Shown in pieces: positions 31,780-40,777 of a stretch of 64,000 bases of DNA. A program made the translations under genes and the position numbers. The notes under the pieces were generated by a model, which was not told the origin of the DNA, did no database searches, and was given only the letters and a program-made list of their open reading frames with translations. The stretch is from Oxalobacteraceae bacterium UBA6018. Its GTDB lineage: Bacteria > Pseudomonadota > Gammaproteobacteria > Burkholderiales > Burkholderiaceae_D. The number at the start of each line of letters is the position of its first letter. Within the stretch, counting starts at the first letter, position 1. The stretch lies in contig DIZW01000031.1 of assembly GCA_002428015.1 (NCBI GenBank), forward strand, positions 61,241-125,240, given 5' to 3'.

Positions 31780-32124
31780 TCATGTTGACTTCGATGCGTT
31801 GAGGATCAGCGTGATCGCCGCGGAATCCCTCTGCGCGCCGGTGTCCCAATAGAGCGGCACCAGGCCGCGCGAGTACATCGTGTCGTCGGTGTTGGTGAAA
31901 TACCCCAGGCACGACCAGGTGGCGCACGGCGTTGTTGCCGCCGGTGGCGAGCACCGCGTTCACGAAGGTCTGGTTGACGCTGTTCTGCACGGTGGCGCAC
32001 TCGGCCGTCAGCACGCAATGAACACGGGCGATCGCGGCCAGGCCGCCGGCATCGCAGGACCAGATGGGGTGGTGGCGCGCCGCGCGCAGCCGATGCGGCA
32101 CGCGCGCCGTGGTGTGCTGTGCAT
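31780..32124 (-). pseudogene. core-deleted, frameshifted second copy of the GH5 gene
   Basis: The ATG at 32124 has GGAG with a 7-nt spacer. Downstream, one frame reads VQNSVNQTFVNAVLATGG, which matches VQNSFNQTFVDAVRATGG of the intact GH5 (residues 229-246). After a 1-nt shift at a GGGG run, the next frame reads YFTNTDD, then RGLVPLYWDTGAQRD and a C-terminus like that of the intact gene. The catalytic centre and about 100 residues between these pieces are missing. It keeps an upstream XylR-box promoter and a downstream terminator. A tandem duplication followed by decay is the likeliest history. Confidence 0.8.
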
Positions 32125-32199
32125 GTTTGTCTCCGTCGTTATTATTTTTCCGCGGTCAGGCATCGTGGACCGCCAGGGCCGTGACCACGCGATCATCGC

Positions 32200-32259
32200 A
32201 GTGTGTGAGTTATGCGCGCGCGCCGCAATTGCGAAAAAACTCAATTCGGCCAACGAAAT
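32200..32259 (-). promoter_or_regulatory. XylR-box promoter A
   Basis: Box 32227-32259 read on the plus strand has CGAAA at 32232 and 32254, spaced 22 bp, with CTCAATT between and AATTG at the promoter edge. On the minus strand TTGCGG (32228-32223) and CACACT (32205-32200) make -35/-10 with a 17-bp spacer. It faces the broken GH5 copy and, beyond it, the intact GH5-GH42-GH2 run. Confidence 0.7.
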
Positions 32260-32358
32260 CTTCGCCGGCCGCACCGGCACGAGGCGGCCCGGTCCGGCGC
32301 GGGCCCGCATGCCGGCCTGCCCGCATGCGAATGCGCCATGAGGAAAAACTGGTTTTCC

Positions 32359-33627
32359 TCAGCCGACGATGCGCGGGCTATCGACACGCGCAGCGGCGCC
32401 ATGCGCGCCCGCCCGGAACAGCGCGGCGCCCTCGGACAAGCCCGACACGCCGGTCGTCGCGACGCGGGCCTGGTATTCGCGCGGCGTACAGCCAAGCTCG
32501 CGCTTGAACACGGCCAGCAGATACTGGATCGACGTGAAACCGCAACGCTGGGCCACGTCGGCCGTGCTGCAACTGTCGCGCGAGAGCATGCTGGTGGCCG
32601 CGTCGAGCTTGAAGCGTAGGATCTCGTCATGCACGCTGCAGTTGAGTTCCTTGCGAAAATACGCCTCCAGGGTGGAGCGCGACACGCCCACGTAGTCGGC
32701 CACCTGGTCGCCCTTGATGCCCTGGCAGGCGTACTGGCGGATGAAGTGTCGGGCGCGCATGACGCGGGCGTTCTTGACCGGTTCGTGGCAGCTCGAGGCC
32801 AGCACGTTGATGCCAGCCGGCGGCACCAGGATACGCGCCGTGTTGAGCGGGGCGCCGGCCAGCAACTGGTCGAGCAGGCGGGCCGCGGCCCGCCCGATCT
32901 CGTGCGTGCCCTGGATCACCGAACTGAGCGGCACGCGGGTCAGCACGCGCGCCAGCGGATCGTTGTCGATGCCGATCAGGGCCACCTGCTCGGGCACCTC
33001 AATGCCGGCCATCAGGCAAGCCTGCAGCAGCTGGCGCGCCCGCGCGTCGCTCACGGCGACGATGCCGACCGGCTTGGGCAAGCCGTTGAGCCAGGCGATC
33101 TGCTGGGCGACCGCCTCGTCCCACGAGGGCGCGCTGGTGCGCTGTCCGCGGAAGATCTCGGGCTCGAGATTGTCGCGCCGCATCAAACTGCGAAACGCGT
33201 TCTCGCGCTCCTGGGCCCAGCGGTTCTCCATCGCTTCGGGCAAGCTGAACATGGCGAAATGCCGCAGCCCGGCCTCCACCAAATGCTCGTAGGCAAGTTT
33301 GATCAATTTGAAATTGTCGGTGGCAACGTAGGGCACGTTGGGCGGATAGTCGCGCTCGTCGGCGTAGGAGCCGCCCACCGCCACCACCGGGATGCGGCTG
33401 CCGGCGAGCGCCTGCGCCACGGCCGGGTCGTCGAAATCGGCGATGATGCCGTCGCCCTGCCACTGCGCGATGCCTGGCAGGCGCAGCCGGAAATCCTCCT
33501 CCAGGAACAAGTCCCACGACGCGCGCCGGCTCGACAGATAGGCCGCGATCCCGGCGATCACGTCGCGGTCAAAAATCTTGTTAGCGTTGAAACATAAAGC
33601 GATCCTGTGCAACCTTGGTAATTTCAT
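32359..33627 (-). CDS. xylR: XylR-type regulator (LacI-like sensor fused to AraC DNA-binding domain)
   Basis: 422 aa. Residues about 5-285 form a LacI/periplasmic-binding-protein sensor without the LacI HTH (IAGIAAYLSSRRASWDLFL; GIVAVSDARARQLL; VALIGIDNDPLA). Residues about 295-395 are an AraC-family double HTH (GDQVADYVGVSRSTLEAYF; STADVAQRCGFTSIQYLLAVFKRELG). This architecture is that of E. coli XylR, which activates xylose genes through direct repeats. I start at the ATG at 33627; an upstream TTG is also open but too close to GGAGA. It lies in the middle of the glycan locus and is the obvious candidate to bind the six repeated boxes. The sugar ligand is unknown; xylose is a guess. Confidence 0.86.
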   Translation of the reverse strand: MKLPRLHRIALCFNANKIFDRDVIAGIAAYLSSRRASWDLFLEEDFRLRLPGIAQWQGDGIIADFDDPAVAQALAGSRIPVVAVGGSYADERDYPPNVPYVATDNFKLIKLAYEHLVEAGLRHFAMFSLPEAMENRWAQERENAFRSLMRRDNLEPEIFRGQRTSAPSWDEAVAQQIAWLNGLPKPVGIVAVSDARARQLLQACLMAGIEVPEQVALIGIDNDPLARVLTRVPLSSVIQGTHEIGRAAARLLDQLLAGAPLNTARILVPPAGINVLASSCHEPVKNARVMRARHFIRQYACQGIKGDQVADYVGVSRSTLEAYFRKELNCSVHDEILRFKLDAATSMLSRDSCSTADVAQRCGFTSIQYLLAVFKRELGCTPREYQARVATTGVSGLSEGAALFRAGAHGAAARVDSPRIVG

Positions 33628-33861
33628 TTTCGACAATCTCCACGATCTGCCCTGCGCTGGCGACGAATTGCGCCATGTCTCGTTCTGCGGGTGATCTGGA
33701 TGATAAGAAACGTGGAGATTGGGGCGGTAACGCTTTTCCGGCCAATGCTAGCAGGATGCGAAAAATTGAATTTTTTCGACAAAAAATGCTAGTTCAGGGT
33801 GCCCGCGGGCGGCGCGGGCGAGGTCTGGGGAGGCGGCATCCATTTCCGGGAAGGTGACGAC

Positions 33862-33875
33862 TGGTAACGTTAGCA
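33862..33875. promoter_or_regulatory. LacI-family-like operator
   Basis: TGGTAACGTTAGCA is a palindrome with one mismatched pair, centred on CG, the layout typical of LacI/GalR operators. A poorer relative, GGTAACGCTTTTCC, lies 137 bp upstream at 33726-33739. No LacI-type repressor is encoded in the window, so the binder would be elsewhere. Confidence 0.45.
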
Positions 33876-33980
33876 CACGCCAAAAAGCGCCAAATTGTGG
33901 CGAAATCCGCAGCAAATCACCCGGTTATGCTCAAGCTTGTGATTATTCATGGCGATTTTGACACTTGCGCATGGCGCATA

Positions 33981-34010
33981 TTGACAGCGCGGCCGGTCAT
34001 GAACTCTACT
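33981..34010 (+). promoter_or_regulatory. candidate sigma-70 promoter of TonB-dependent receptor 1
   Basis: TTGACA (33981-33986), an 18-bp spacer and TCTACT (34005-34010) lie about 230 bp ahead of the receptor start and 105 bp after the LacI-like operator. The -10 is weak (4 of 6). Confidence 0.35.
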
Positions 34011-34242
34011 GTTTCAACGGGAACAAAAAGCGGGCTTGTATATACGACGCCGAGCCGCTTTCAGTACCCGCCCGGTATCGCCAGGGTCGGCAGCGGAGCT
34101 GCTCCGAGTCCACGCTCGCGCTATTGACGTTATCAACAACGTAACTGTTCAGAGATCACCGGGAGCCGGTCACGGCCGGGGATGACAACGCCGCCCCCAG
34201 CGGTAAAACAATGACGAGCATCCCAGCTCGACGGAGAAAGCA

Positions 34243-37179
34243 ATGAGTTTCAAGAAAAAGTACCAGGGCTTCGCCTATGTCCTCACATCGGTCAATGTGG
34301 TAGCGTTGCCATATGCGCTTGCCCAGGAAGCGCCGGCCGACAGCGCGCCGAGCGTGGTGGTGGTCACCGGCTTCAAGAAGAGCTACACCGACGCGCTTGT
34401 CATGAAGCGGCAGAACGTGGGCGTGAGCGACAGCATCTCCGCCGAGGGCATGGACCGCTTCCCCGACCTGAACGTGGGCGAGGCGCTGCAGCGCATCCCG
34501 GGCATCCAGGTCAACCGCGAGGAAGACTCGCGCAGCGCCTCGATCAACCTGCGCGGCCTGCCCAGCGCCTACGCCAAGGTCACCCTGAACGGCATGGACT
34601 TCGCCTCCCCCGGCCTGGGCGGCGCGACCCCGATGGGCGCGTTCGACTCGGACATCTTCAGCGCCTTCACCGTGATCAAGTCGGTCTCGGCGGCCGACCA
34701 GAGCGGCGGCATCAGCGGCAATATCGACATGCAGATCGCCCCTGCCCTGTCGCGCAAGGAAGGCGCGTCGATCAAGCTGTCGGCCGAGCACAACACCCTC
34801 GGCGCGAGCACCACGCCGAAGACCACGGTCAGCGCGGCCAAGAAATACATGGACGGCAAGCTCGGCGTGTTCGGCGTGCTGGCCTGGAAGAAGGAGAAAT
34901 TCCGCCGCGATTCGCTCTACGTCAACCAGTTCACCCAGCTCAGCCCGACGACGACGCCCGACTTCCTGTCCCGCTACAAGGATTACTACGCCAGCGACTG
35001 CACCGGCCAGCCGGCGCCCTGCGTGGCCGCTCCCGGCGGCACCGGCGCGATCTCCAAGGCCGGCATCACCGCGCCAACCGACATCCGCCAGGGCGTGCGC
35101 GCCACCGAGGGCACGCTCACCTCCGGCGCCTTCGGTGCCGAATACAAGGCCGCGCCCGGCCTCAAGCTAAGCGCCACCTATTTCTTCACCGACCGCAACG
35201 CGCCCGACACCCATACCGACCTGCTGGACGTCGACTACCGCGACGGCAACACCATCATCAACCCGACCTCGGCGCCCTTCCTGCACACCGACGGGCGCTA
35301 TTACGTCAACGACTACAAGTTCACCAATCCGCGCGTGTTCGGGTCGCTGCGCCAGGAAGCGTTCCGGCAGAAGGCGGACGGCCTCAACCTGAAGAGCAAC
35401 TTCAGCAACGACGAGTGGCGCGTCGACCTGGCCGCCGTGGCGTCGAAAGCGACCAACTACGGCTACCAGGGCCAGCTCGATGTGCGCAACACGGCCAAGC
35501 CGCTGGCGACCAATCCGGCCGGCAACGGCATCACCGGCAACCTTGGCCTGTCCGGCGGCCTGGCCGGCTACACCATGGGCTTCAACCAGAGCACTCCCGC
35601 CCTGGGCGCGGCCCAGACCAGCGGCCCCTGGGCCTGGGGCGGCACCGGCAACGCGCCGTCGGTGATCAGTTCCACCGGCGACGTGTTCATCGTGGCCGGC
35701 TCCGACAACTACGAGGACAACCAGACCCGCGGCCTGCGCATGGACGTGGAGCGCTACCTCGACCTGCCGTGGCTGGATGCGCTGCAGGCCGGCGCCCAGT
35801 ACAACAAGCAGGGCTTCAACTCGCACGGCTACCGCTCCAGCGCCGCCGGACTCGACTACAGCAAGATCAGCAGCAGCTTCATCGCGCCGAGCGCCTTCTC
35901 GGGCGACTACTTCGGCGGCAACGCCAACAACTACCTGCGCAACTGGCAGACGGTCAACTACGCCCTGGCGGCCAGCACCTTGCAGCCCACCATCAACGGC
36001 AACGCCCTGCGTTCGGCGACGGGCTGGGTCAACGATCCGTCCGACGGCACCTTCACCAGCAACAACTTCACCGAGGATAACAAGATCAAGGCCCTGTACC
36101 TGATGGCCAAGCTCGACGGCAAGATCGGCGGCATCCGCTTGCGCGGCCACCTCGGCGTGCGGCACGAGGAGACCACCCAGACCATCACCTCGATGGACCG
36201 CACCGGCACCGGCGCGACGGCCACCTTCAAGACCGGCACCCGCAGCACCGACTACAAGAACAACTTGCCGTCCATGCTGCTGGCCGCCGACGTGACCGAC
36301 AAGTTCGTGGTCCGCTACGGCAACTACAGCACCTTCATCCGCCCCAACCCGCGCGACATTTCGCCCATCTCCACCACCGTCACCGAAGACGTGACCAACG
36401 GCGGCTATGTGGTCAGCCTGGGCCGCGTCAACATCGAGCCCTACACCGCCAAGTCGCAGGACCTGGCGTTCGAGTACTACAACCGTCCGAACGGCTTGAT
36501 CGGCCTGGCGCTGTACCGCAAGAAGCTGCACGGCCTGGTGGTGGCGGAAAACCGCGACGCCGTGCTGTGCCCGGCCAACGGCTACAACCTGGGCCTGGGC
36601 AACTGGAGTGTGTCGGGCGACCGTTGCGTGAGCGACATCGCCGCGCCGGCCGGCAAGGGCCTCAACGGCAAGTACACGATCGACGTCAACGGCGCGATCA
36701 ACTCGCCCAACGAACTGGTGGCGGAAGGCGCCGAGCTGACCATCCAGCAATCGTTCGACTTCCTGCCGGCGCCGTTCAAGGGCCTGGGCGGCGTGTTCAA
36801 CTACTCCTACACCCGCACCAAGGGCAAGTCGCCCGACGGCACCCCAGCCTACCTGAACAACGTCTCGCCGCGCTCGTACAACTTCATCCTGTACTACGAG
36901 ACGCCAAGCTGGGGCGTGCGCGGCGTGTACAACTACCGCGACGACTACAACCTGCCTGCCGGCGGCACCTTCTCCGGCGCGGCGCGGGCAGTCAAGGCGC
37001 GCGGCCAGTTCGACCTGTCGGCCTCGTACAAGGTCAACGACAGCCTGACCCTGGCACTGGACGCCTTCAACCTGACCGACACCTTCCGCCAGGAATATGA
37101 AGGCTCGATGGCCAAGCTGCGCCGCGCCGACTACGACGGTCGCACCTTCCAGGCGACGCTGAGCTACACCTTCTTCTAA
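34243..37179 (+). CDS. TonB-dependent outer-membrane receptor 1
   Basis: 978 aa with signal peptide (ALPYALAQEA). A TonB-box-like stretch (SVVVVTGF) precedes the plug (DRFPDLNVGEALQRIPGIQV; SASINLRGLPSAYAKVTLNG), then the 22-strand barrel ending in FQATLSYTFF with the terminal aromatic. The plug motif is typical of carbohydrate-related receptors of Caulobacter, Xanthomonas and Massilia type. GGAG lies 9 nt before the ATG. It has no XylR box; the nearest signals are a LacI-like operator and a TTGACA promoter. A strong terminator follows. Presumed cargo: oligosaccharide. Confidence 0.9.
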   Translation: MSFKKKYQGFAYVLTSVNVVALPYALAQEAPADSAPSVVVVTGFKKSYTDALVMKRQNVGVSDSISAEGMDRFPDLNVGEALQRIPGIQVNREEDSRSASINLRGLPSAYAKVTLNGMDFASPGLGGATPMGAFDSDIFSAFTVIKSVSAADQSGGISGNIDMQIAPALSRKEGASIKLSAEHNTLGASTTPKTTVSAAKKYMDGKLGVFGVLAWKKEKFRRDSLYVNQFTQLSPTTTPDFLSRYKDYYASDCTGQPAPCVAAPGGTGAISKAGITAPTDIRQGVRATEGTLTSGAFGAEYKAAPGLKLSATYFFTDRNAPDTHTDLLDVDYRDGNTIINPTSAPFLHTDGRYYVNDYKFTNPRVFGSLRQEAFRQKADGLNLKSNFSNDEWRVDLAAVASKATNYGYQGQLDVRNTAKPLATNPAGNGITGNLGLSGGLAGYTMGFNQSTPALGAAQTSGPWAWGGTGNAPSVISSTGDVFIVAGSDNYEDNQTRGLRMDVERYLDLPWLDALQAGAQYNKQGFNSHGYRSSAAGLDYSKISSSFIAPSAFSGDYFGGNANNYLRNWQTVNYALAASTLQPTINGNALRSATGWVNDPSDGTFTSNNFTEDNKIKALYLMAKLDGKIGGIRLRGHLGVRHEETTQTITSMDRTGTGATATFKTGTRSTDYKNNLPSMLLAADVTDKFVVRYGNYSTFIRPNPRDISPISTTVTEDVTNGGYVVSLGRVNIEPYTAKSQDLAFEYYNRPNGLIGLALYRKKLHGLVVAENRDAVLCPANGYNLGLGNWSVSGDRCVSDIAAPAGKGLNGKYTIDVNGAINSPNELVAEGAELTIQQSFDFLPAPFKGLGGVFNYSYTRTKGKSPDGTPAYLNNVSPRSYNFILYYETPSWGVRGVYNYRDDYNLPAGGTFSGAARAVKARGQFDLSASYKVNDSLTLALDAFNLTDTFRQEYEGSMAKLRRADYDGRTFQATLSYTFF

Positions 37180-37200
37180 ACGGGACGGTACCTCAAGGAA

Positions 37201-37225
37201 CGGCGGCCCGCGGGCCGCCGTTTTT
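37201..37225 (+). terminator. intrinsic terminator of TonB-dependent receptor 1
   Basis: CGGCGGCCC and GGGCCGCCG form a 9-bp stem with a 2-nt loop, followed by five T. It ends 46 bp after the receptor stop, so the receptor is a single-gene transcript. The convergent GH51 remnant ends 38 bp later. Confidence 0.85.
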
Positions 37226-37262
37226 CATTGCGCGTCGGCTTACTCGTCGCCGCCAAGCGCCC

Positions 37263-38814
37263 TCATCGCCCGATGGCGAGCACGACGATGGATTTCGCCG
37301 GCAGCGTGGCGTGTAGCGCGCCGTCGTCCAGCGTGGCGTGAAACGGCGCCGGCGCCACCGCGCGCGGATCAGCGGCCGTGTTGTGGGCGTCCATGGCGGC
37401 GGCCGTGAGCACGCTGCCCTCGGCGGACCCGGCCTTCGCGCCGGTAACCGCGACCACCACGTCCAGCATCGCGTGGGGATTGGTGTTCACCAGCGCCAGG
37501 TACAGCTTGCCGTCCTTGGCGCGCGCCGCCGACGCGCTCAGGGTCGCAATGGCGGCGCCGCCAACGCTGTAGGACCGGTTGCCCTCCACCCGTACCGGCA
37601 GCGCGGTCGCATCCTGGAACGGCACGTACATCTTGAACGCGTAGTAGGTCGGGGTGAGGATCGCCGTGTCATGGTCGGTCAGGATCATCGCCTGCAGCAC
37701 GTTGACCATCTGCGCGATATTGGCCATGCGCACCCGGTCGGCGTGGGCGTGGAAGATATTGAAATTGAGGGCCGCGACGACGGCGTCGCGCAGCGAATTC
37801 TGCTGCAGGAGGAAGCTGCCGTTCGTGCTGGGCTCGGTGTCGTACCAGGTACCCCACTCGTCGACCATGAAGCCCAGCTTCTTGTTCGGATCATGCTGGT
37901 CCATCTTGGCGGTGTTGGCCGCGATGAAGCCATCCATGCGCTCGGTCTGCTGCAGGGCCGAGATCCACTCGGCCTCGCCGAAGCCGGTCGCCGGATGCTT
38001 GCCCTGGTGGTCCGCGGCCGGCGAGGTGTAGTAGTGGAAGCTGATGCCGGCCGCGCCGAACCAGTCGCCCCCGCCCAGATGGCCGCTCAGGTAGTCGGTC
38101 CAGCTGGTGTCGCCGTCGTGGCCGCCTGCGGCGATCACCTGGGTGCCGCCCGGGGCGTGCAGGAAGCTGGTGTATTGCTTGTTCATGGCCGCGTACTGCT
38201 CCACCGCCAGGTTGCCGCCACAGCCCCAGGGCTCGTTGCCGACGCCGAAATAGGCGAGCTTGAAGGGGCGCGGGATGGCCGTTGCTGGCGCGCAGCCTAG
38301 CCAGGCTGGAACCGCCCGTGGCCGTCATGTAGGCCATCCACTCGGACATTTCCTGCACGCTGCCCGAACCGAGGTTGCCGCTGACATAGGCGTCGGCGCC
38401 GATCTGCTCGACCAGGTCGAAGAATTCATGGGTGCCGACGGCGTTGTTCTCCTCCACCCCGCCCCAGTTGCTGTTCACACGCACCGGCCGTTCCCCGCGC
38501 GGGCCGATGCCGTCGCGCCAATGGTACTGGTCGGCGAAGCAGCCGCCCGGCCAGCGCACCACCGGCACGTGCAATTGCTTGAGCGCGGCCACCACGTCCT
38601 TGCGCCAGCCGCGCGTGTTGGGAATGGGCGAATCGGGCCCGACCCACATGCCGCCGTAGATGCCGGTGCCGAGGTGCTCGGCGAACTGGCCGTAGACATG
38701 GCGGTCGATCAGCGCTCCGGGCCTGGCGGCATCGATCGTGATGCGCACCGGTTCGGCCGCGCACGCCGACGCCGCCAGCACCATGCCGGCCGCGAGACTG
38801 GTGATAAATTTCAT
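37263..38814 (-). pseudogene. GH51 alpha-L-arabinofuranosidase, disrupted by a 1-nt insertion
   Basis: The N-terminal frame (MKFITSLAAGMVLAASAC signal, then RVNSNWGGVEENNAVG and EWMAYMTATGG) runs to about 38275. From about 38270 the frame one base over continues (FGVGNEPWGCGGN with the acid/base Glu, GFMVDEWGTWYD with the nucleophile Glu) to the stop at 37263. The run around GGGGCGCGGG (38265-38274) has one base more than the in-frame reading predicts. The total length is 3n+1. All catalytic residues survive, so it may be a recent mutation, a sequencing error or, less likely, a programmed shift. Product would be about 515 aa. Confidence 0.85.
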
Positions 38815-38918
38815 GACTCTGTTTCCTTGCCAGCATTCCGTGATGGCGTCCGCTGGCTTAAGTTGATGTCAAGGGCGCGGCAAGCGCCGTACACCCACGC
38901 CGGTCGATCCCGGGCCGG

Positions 38919-40454
38919 TCATTGCGCCATCGGCGGCATCGGTGGCGCGGCAACATGCCGGGCGATGTAGTCGGCATGGTCGGGCATGGCGCCCACGGCC
39001 TGGGTAATGCTCTCGCGCAGCTTGGCGAAATGCAGCTGCATCTGGCGCAGATCCATCAGGTCCACCAGCGGATCGTAGCGCTTGGGCACGACGCCCAGCC
39101 CCATCAGGATCGAGAAGTGCGAGGACGCGTTGAATCCCTGCGGATCGTAGATGACGACCTGGCCGTTTTCGCGGAACATGTCGATCTGCTGCCGCAAGGT
39201 GTCGGGGATCGGCATGTGCTTGCAGTAGCGCCAGAATTCCGAATCGTCGCGGTCGGTGAGCTTGTAGTGCAGGATGATGAAGTCGCGCACGAACTCGTAG
39301 CGCTGCGAGACAATGCGGTTGAATTCCGCGGACAGCTCGGGCCGGCAGTCGCGATCGGGGAAATACTGGATCAGCCAGCCGATGGCGTTTTCGATGATGT
39401 TGATGCTGGTCGACTCCAGCGGCTCGAGAAACCCGCTCGACAGGCCGATCGCGACGCAGTTCTTGATCCAGGACTTGCGCCGGCGGCCGGTGGTAAAGCG
39501 CAGCTGGCGCGGCGCGTCGAGGGCCGGCCCGTCCAGGCCGGCCAGCAGCACGCGCCCCGCCTCCTCGTCGCCGGTGAACGCGTCGCAGTACACGTGGCCA
39601 TTACCGGTGCGGTGCTGCAGCGGGATGCGCCAGGTCCAGCCGGCCGCCTGGGCGGTGGAGGTGGTGTAAGGCGTGAGCTTGGCGGCCTTGGCGCAAGGCA
39701 CAGCCTGCGCGCTGTTACACGGCAGCATGGCGCTCCAGTCGTCGTAGCCGGCCTGGTACACGCCTTCGATCAAGAGGCCGCGAAAGCCCGAGCAATCGAT
39801 GAACAGGTCGCCGTCCACGCGGCGCCCGTCGTCCAGCTTGACGGCGGTGATGAAGCCGGTGTCGGGGTGCTGTTCGACCGCGCTGATCTTGCCTTCGACG
39901 CGCTTGACGCCGCGCTGCATGGCGTAGTCGCGCAGGAAGGCGGCGTACAGTCCGGCGTCGAAATGGAAGGCGTAGGAATAGGCGTTGGTCGGCCCCGGCG
40001 TATCGCCAAAGGGCGGCACGAAGCGGTTCTTGCGCGCCATGGCGCTGGCCACCGACCACTCCTCGTACGAGGGAATGTCCTTGAACTCGCGCGCCAGCCG
40101 CAGCCAGTACACATAGGCCGAACGATTCTCGATCGACGGGCCGAAATCGCCGAAGCCGTGGAAGAAACGGTTGCCGACATGGCCCCAATCCTTGAACTCG
40201 ATGCCGAGCTTGAAGGTCGCCTGGGTCTTCTGGACGAACTCGACGGCGTCCAGGCCGAGCGCGAGGTTGTAGTAGCGGATCGTGGGCAGGGTCGCCTCGC
40301 CCACGCCCACGGTGCCGATCTCGGGCGACTCGACCAGCACGATCTCGCAGGAATTGCCCAGCTTGAGCGCCAGCGGCGCGGCGCTCATCCAGCCGGCCGT
40401 GCCGCCGCCGACGATGACGATTTTCCGGATAGGTTTGTCAGAACTGGTGTGCAT
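38919..40454 (-). CDS. flavin-dependent tryptophan-halogenase-like protein 1
   Basis: 511 aa. FAD site VGGGTAGWMSA (16-24), the halogenase lysine Lys82 in ATFKLGIEF, the WxWxIP monooxygenase-excluding motif GWTWRIPLQ (273-278), and the EPLESTS motif holding the conserved Glu are all present. Such proteins brominate or chlorinate indoles in studied cases; in polysaccharide loci their substrate is unknown. No signal peptide, so cytoplasmic. It sits between GH51 and the GH31 remnant. The start ATG at 40454 overlaps the remnant region; an upstream ATG at 40469 is also possible. No flavin reductase gene is in the window. Confidence 0.87.
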   Translation of the reverse strand: MHTSSDKPIRKIVIVGGGTAGWMSAAPLALKLGNSCEIVLVESPEIGTVGVGEATLPTIRYYNLALGLDAVEFVQKTQATFKLGIEFKDWGHVGNRFFHGFGDFGPSIENRSAYVYWLRLAREFKDIPSYEEWSVASAMARKNRFVPPFGDTPGPTNAYSYAFHFDAGLYAAFLRDYAMQRGVKRVEGKISAVEQHPDTGFITAVKLDDGRRVDGDLFIDCSGFRGLLIEGVYQAGYDDWSAMLPCNSAQAVPCAKAAKLTPYTTSTAQAAGWTWRIPLQHRTGNGHVYCDAFTGDEEAGRVLLAGLDGPALDAPRQLRFTTGRRRKSWIKNCVAIGLSSGFLEPLESTSINIIENAIGWLIQYFPDRDCRPELSAEFNRIVSQRYEFVRDFIILHYKLTDRDDSEFWRYCKHMPIPDTLRQQIDMFRENGQVVIYDPQGFNASSHFSILMGLGVVPKRYDPLVDLMDLRQMQLHFAKLRESITQAVGAMPDHADYIARHVAAPPMPPMAQ

Positions 40455-40462
40455 GGAAAGAC

Positions 40463-40722
40463 TCAGCATTTGATTGTGGTTGCGTGGCCGTCGTAGCTGA
40501 CCGTGCGGTCGGCGTCGTCGAGGTGGTCGGCGGTGGAAACGCCAGGCCGATGAAACGGATGATGTTGTCGCGCATGAGCTCGAGCCGGACTTCCTTGACC
40601 GCGCCGCGCTCGGGATGGACCACCAGCCCTACGGCGCCCTGCGCGAAGCTAGCGGCCAGGGATGGGGCCGACGCGCCCAGCGCCAGCCAGGCGGCGCCGG
40701 CCATGATCGGTTTGATGTTCAT
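40463..40722 (-). pseudogene. core-deleted GH31 (alpha-xylosidase-like) remnant
   Basis: The frame from 40722 has a signal peptide (MNIKPIMAGAAWLALGASAP) then GLVVHPERGAVKEVRLELMRDNIIRF, resembling the N-terminal beta-sandwich start of GH31 alpha-xylosidases (VRLxVxxDxIIRV). Soon after, a different frame reads STADHLDDADRTVSYDGHAT and ends TIKC-stop, resembling a GH31 C-terminus. The roughly 600-residue catalytic core is missing. It lies between halogenase 1 and GH35, the position of a GH31 in xyloglucan loci. The family call is an inference from short ends. Confidence 0.5.
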
Positions 40723-40777
40723 ATTCGCTATTCGTGTGAGCGGCCGCAGGGCGCGCTGGCGCCGCGGCGGCCGCTGC

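Larger units (their letters stand above)
33628..34242. other. divergent intergenic region between xylR and TonB-dependent receptor 1
   Basis: 615 bp, much richer in A/T than its surroundings, with no supported gene. It holds a near-palindromic A/T stem (around 33758-33779), a LacI-like operator at 33862-33875, two TTGACA hexamers (33958 and 33981) and a repeated NGATCACC-type G/C tail near the receptor start. Promoters of both divergent genes should be here. Confidence 0.6.

Noticed and set aside
33754..33785. A seventh XylR-like box
   Set aside because: One half (AATTGAATTTTTTCG) fits in either orientation because the stretch is nearly palindromic, but the second repeat is poor and no -10 hexamer lies at the fixed distance on either strand.
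33628..34242. Possible riboswitch or small gene in the A/T-rich xylR/receptor gap
   Set aside because: No conserved riboswitch core, no open frame with a ribosome site, no terminator inside.
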